The position numbers were made by a program, and so were the translations under genes. Positions 46,013 through 48,848 of a DNA stretch of 48,848 bases are shown here, one piece after another. The DNA is taken from NCBI GenBank assembly GCA_030037395.1, contig JASHRJ010000110.1:1-48848 (forward strand), in the 5' to 3' direction. Each line of letters starts with the position of its first letter. Within the stretch, counting starts at the first letter, position 1. The notes beneath the pieces were generated by a model that was not told the origin of the DNA, searched no databases, and was given only the letters and a program-made list of their open reading frames with translations. The DNA comes from Thermoplasmata archaeon. Its GTDB lineage: Archaea > Thermoplasmatota > Thermoplasmata > Lutacidiplasmatales > UBA184.

Positions 46013-47758
46013 ATGGCCGGCGGAACCGATACCGAAAGCCCGTCCGCGGACGACCCCACGGGCGCACCGGCGACGAAGGCCGGGCGGCCGTTCTTCAACC
46101 CGTGGCTCCGGCTCGGCGCGGCGCTCCGGCACGGCTCGGCGGGCCCGCGACCCGTCAAGCTCGCGCGCCTCGGCGTCTCCGGCCAGGGCTCCGGCGAGGT
46201 GACGCCGATCCCGCCGCTCGACGACCCGGCGGTCCAGCAGCTCGAGCTCGTCCCGATCCTGCCGGGGTTCTCGTTCGTCCGCATCTCCTACCACACGCAT
46301 CGCAACGAGCACCTGTACGAGGTGATCGAGCCGCCGCTCTCGCCGCTCGAGCGGGACCTCACGACGCGGCTGCGCGCGGCCCTGATCTCGGAGTTCGAGC
46401 CGCTCCCCGAGCACGACGCCGAGACGAAGGCGAACGAGCTCCGCAAGATGGTCGATCGGATGCTGGCGGCCTGGCAGCTCTCGCCGGGGCCGACGACGAA
46501 GGGACGGATCCTCTACCACCTCGACCGGGACTTCATCGGCTACGGACGGGTCGAGGTGCCGATGGTCGACAGCGAGGTCGAGGACATCTCGTGCGACGGG
46601 GTCGGGATCCCGCTGTACATCTACCATCGGAAGTACGGCTCGATCCGCTCGAACCTCAAGTTCACGAGCGCCGAGGAACTCGACGACTACGTCATCTGGC
46701 TGGCCCAGCGCTCGGGCAAGCACATCTCCGTCGCCAATCCGATCCTGGACGCCACGGTGCCGGACGGCTCGCGGCTGCAGGCGACGCTCGGCAAGCACGT
46801 CACCAAGCGCGGCAGCTCGTTCACGATCCGGCGGTTCCGGGACAACCCGTTCACTCCGGTCGACCTGCTGAAGTTCCGCACGATGAGCCCCGAGATGATG
46901 GCGTACCTGTGGATCGCCATCGAGACCGGGCAGTCGATGATGGTGTGCGGCGGCACCGCGAGCGGCAAGACGACCACCCTCAACGCGACCCTGCTGTTCA
47001 TCCCGCCGCAGATGAAGATCGTCTCGATCGAGGACACGCGCGAGCTGAACCTGCCGCACGAGAACTGGGTCCCGTCGCTCACGCGGGGCGGCTACGGCAC
47101 GAAGAACGCCGTGAGCGGCAAGGCCCCGGGCGAGATCGACATGTTCGACCTCCTCGCGGCCGCGCTCCGCCAGCGGCCGCAGTACCTGATGGTCGGGGAG
47201 GTCCGGGGCGCGGAGGCGTTCATCGTGTTCCAGGCGATGGCGACCGGCAAGACCTGCTACACGACGTTCCACGCGGAGAGCGTGAGCGCGATGGTCCACC
47301 GCATGGAGAACCCGCCGATCTCGCTCCCCCGCTCGCTGGTCTCCGCCCTCAACCTCGTGCTGCTCCAGCGGCAGGTGAAGGTCGGGCAGAAGATGACCCG
47401 CCGGGTCCAATCGCTCACGGAGATCGTGGGCCTCGACCCCGAGACCAACGAGCTGATCACGAACTCCGTCTACTCGTGGAACCCGGCCGACGACACGTTC
47501 CTGTTCTCGGGCCACTCGTACATCTACGAGCGGGTCGCGCTGATGCGGAACTGGACGATGAAGGAGATGGAGCGCGAGGTTCGCAACCGCGTCGAGATGC
47601 TGGACGCGATGATGTCCCGCGACGCTCGGGCGACCCGCCAGCACCCCTACACGCACCGCGACGTCGGCCAGATGGTCTCCTTCTACTACAAGGAACCCGA
47701 GAAGGCGCTCGCCGAGGCGCAGGCGGAGCTCGCGCGGAACCCGCGGCCCCCGCGGTAG
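46013..47758 (+). CDS. Type II/IV secretion system ATPase 2 (GspE/TadA-like)
   Basis: MVCGGTASGKTTTLNATLLF, VSIEDTRELNLPHENW, PQYLMVGEVRGAEAFIVFQAMATGKTCYTTFHAES; paralogous to ATPase 1. Confidence 0.95.
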   Translation: MAGGTDTESPSADDPTGAPATKAGRPFFNPWLRLGAALRHGSAGPRPVKLARLGVSGQGSGEVTPIPPLDDPAVQQLELVPILPGFSFVRISYHTHRNEHLYEVIEPPLSPLERDLTTRLRAALISEFEPLPEHDAETKANELRKMVDRMLAAWQLSPGPTTKGRILYHLDRDFIGYGRVEVPMVDSEVEDISCDGVGIPLYIYHRKYGSIRSNLKFTSAEELDDYVIWLAQRSGKHISVANPILDATVPDGSRLQATLGKHVTKRGSSFTIRRFRDNPFTPVDLLKFRTMSPEMMAYLWIAIETGQSMMVCGGTASGKTTTLNATLLFIPPQMKIVSIEDTRELNLPHENWVPSLTRGGYGTKNAVSGKAPGEIDMFDLLAAALRQRPQYLMVGEVRGAEAFIVFQAMATGKTCYTTFHAESVSAMVHRMENPPISLPRSLVSALNLVLLQRQVKVGQKMTRRVQSLTEIVGLDPETNELITNSVYSWNPADDTFLFSGHSYIYERVALMRNWTMKEMEREVRNRVEMLDAMMSRDARATRQHPYTHRDVGQMVSFYYKEPEKALAEAQAELARNPRPPR

Positions 47759-47759
47759 C

Positions 47760-48665
47760 GTGGCGGCGCGGCGGCCGCCGGGCGGGCCGCGGGCCCGACC
47801 GGACCGTCCGTTCGCCGAGATCCCGGTCGGACCCGAACGCGCGGTCCGTCTCTGGAACGAGGACGCGCTCGCGGCCCTGCGCCGCCGCGCCCCCCGACCT
47901 ACGGTCGTCGTCACGAGCCCGCCCTACAACCTCCGGGTGCCGTACCGCAGCTACCGGGACGCCCGACCTCGGGCGGAGTACCTGGCCTGGATCCGGCGCC
48001 TCGGGGCGACGGTCGCGGACGTCCTGGACGGGCCCGGCTCCTTCTTCCTCAACGTCGCCGGCTCGCCGAAGGATCCGTGGCTCCCGTGGGACGCCGCCCG
48101 CGAGGTGGGCCGCTCCCTCGTCCTGCAGAACGTCCTGCACTGGATCAAGTCGATCGCCATCGACCGGCGGGCGCTCGGCGTCCGGGGGGCCGGCCCGCGG
48201 GAGGTCGCGGTGGGCCACTACAAGCCGCTCTCCAGCGCCCGGTACGTCCACGGCGCGCACGAGTACGTCTTCCAGTTCACCCACGCGGGCGACGTTCCGA
48301 TCGACCGGCTCGCGATCGGCGTGCCGTACCGCGACCGCTCGAACGTGCGCCGCTGGCGGCGACCCGCCTCGGAGCTGCGGTGCCGGGGGAACACGTGGTT
48401 CCTGCCGTACCCCACGATCCGCTCGCGCGCGCGGGACCGCCCGCACCCGGCGACGTTCCCGGTCGAGCTGCCGGAGTGGTGCTTCCGGCTCCACGGGGTC
48501 GGCCGGATCCGCCAGGCGGCGGACCCGTTCGTGGGGATCGGCGCGAGCGCCGTGGCGGCCGCCCGCCTCGGCCTGGACTTCGTCGGGTTCGATCTGGACC
48601 CAGGGTACCTCGCGGTCGCCGCCGAGCGCGTCCGGGCCGTACGGGGCTTGGCCCCTCCGGCCTAG
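47760..48665 (+). CDS. Site-specific DNA methyltransferase (N4-cytosine/N6-adenine, TSPPY type)
   Basis: VVVTSPPYNLRVPYRSY near N-term and ADPFVGIGASAVAAARLGLDFVGFDLDPGYLAVAAERV near C-term (motif IV before motif I order). Confidence 0.9.
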   Translation: MAARRPPGGPRARPDRPFAEIPVGPERAVRLWNEDALAALRRRAPRPTVVVTSPPYNLRVPYRSYRDARPRAEYLAWIRRLGATVADVLDGPGSFFLNVAGSPKDPWLPWDAAREVGRSLVLQNVLHWIKSIAIDRRALGVRGAGPREVAVGHYKPLSSARYVHGAHEYVFQFTHAGDVPIDRLAIGVPYRDRSNVRRWRRPASELRCRGNTWFLPYPTIRSRARDRPHPATFPVELPEWCFRLHGVGRIRQAADPFVGIGASAVAAARLGLDFVGFDLDPGYLAVAAERVRAVRGLAPPA

Positions 48666-48848
48666 CGTCCCGATCCGGTCTCGTCCGCGCCGCCGGACCC
48701 GTCGCCCGCCCCCGGCGGGCTCCACGTCTTCATCGGGGTGCGGCGCACCCCGGCCGCGGCGGCAAAGGCGTTCTTCGTACCTTCCTTCGCGCGGTGACCG
48801 GCGCTCACCACGGCGTCGCGCGCGGCGCCGCCGGCCCGGGCGGCCCCC
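48663..48848 (-). CDS. C-terminal fragment of an Ala/Gly-rich protein truncated at window edge
   Basis: Open minus frame to the edge: GAARAGGAARDAVVSAGHRAKEGTKNAFAAAAGVRRTPMKTWSPPGAGDGSGGADETGSGR*. Weak. Confidence 0.3.

Noticed and set aside
45947-47914. 655-aa minus-strand ORF
   Set aside because: Antisense to ATPase2.
1-48848. CRISPR array, transposon, integrase or prophage
   Set aside because: No direct-repeat array, terminal inverted repeats or recombinase motifs seen.
47760-48848. Restriction-modification system
   Set aside because: No restriction endonuclease or specificity subunit is visible beside the methyltransferase; only about 180 bp remain, so it cannot be called either way.

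Overview
This is a high-GC archaeal chromosomal window, gene-dense with short intergenic spaces and TATA boxes about 25 bp upstream of several genes. Gene content (unlinked 5S rRNA, fused EtfB-EtfA, tricorn-factor-like M1 aminopeptidase, split transketolase C-half, RpoK, L40e, archease, archaeal mevalonate-pathway decarboxylase) suggests a Thermoplasmatota-like euryarchaeon; this lineage is inferred and was not tested. I support about 50 protein genes (one truncated at the left edge, one weak fragment at the right edge), a 5S rRNA and three tRNAs, one of them an intron-containing tRNA-Tyr. Many of the longest ORFs in the supplied track are antisense or shadow frames caused by GC richness. Two real genes, etfBA and rpl40e, are missing from the track. 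No CRISPR array, transposon or prophage was seen. Best leads: (1) a tightly packed type IV pilus operon with two secretion ATPases around two TadB/TadC-like proteins, with a DNA methyltransferase starting 1 bp after the last gene; (2) a cysteine-less IscA/HesB-like domain fused to a DUF59/SufT domain; (3) a TetR/DrrAB-type efflux locus with two matching palindromes on a shared divergent promoter; (4) a decarboxylase of the mevalonate family whose usual YWGK motif reads YWGV; (5) an orphan transketolase C-terminal half; (6) a MoxR-DUF58-DUF4129 module with a sequon-rich linker; (7) a PKD/FN3-like surface protein with a cytoplasmic zinc-ribbon tail.
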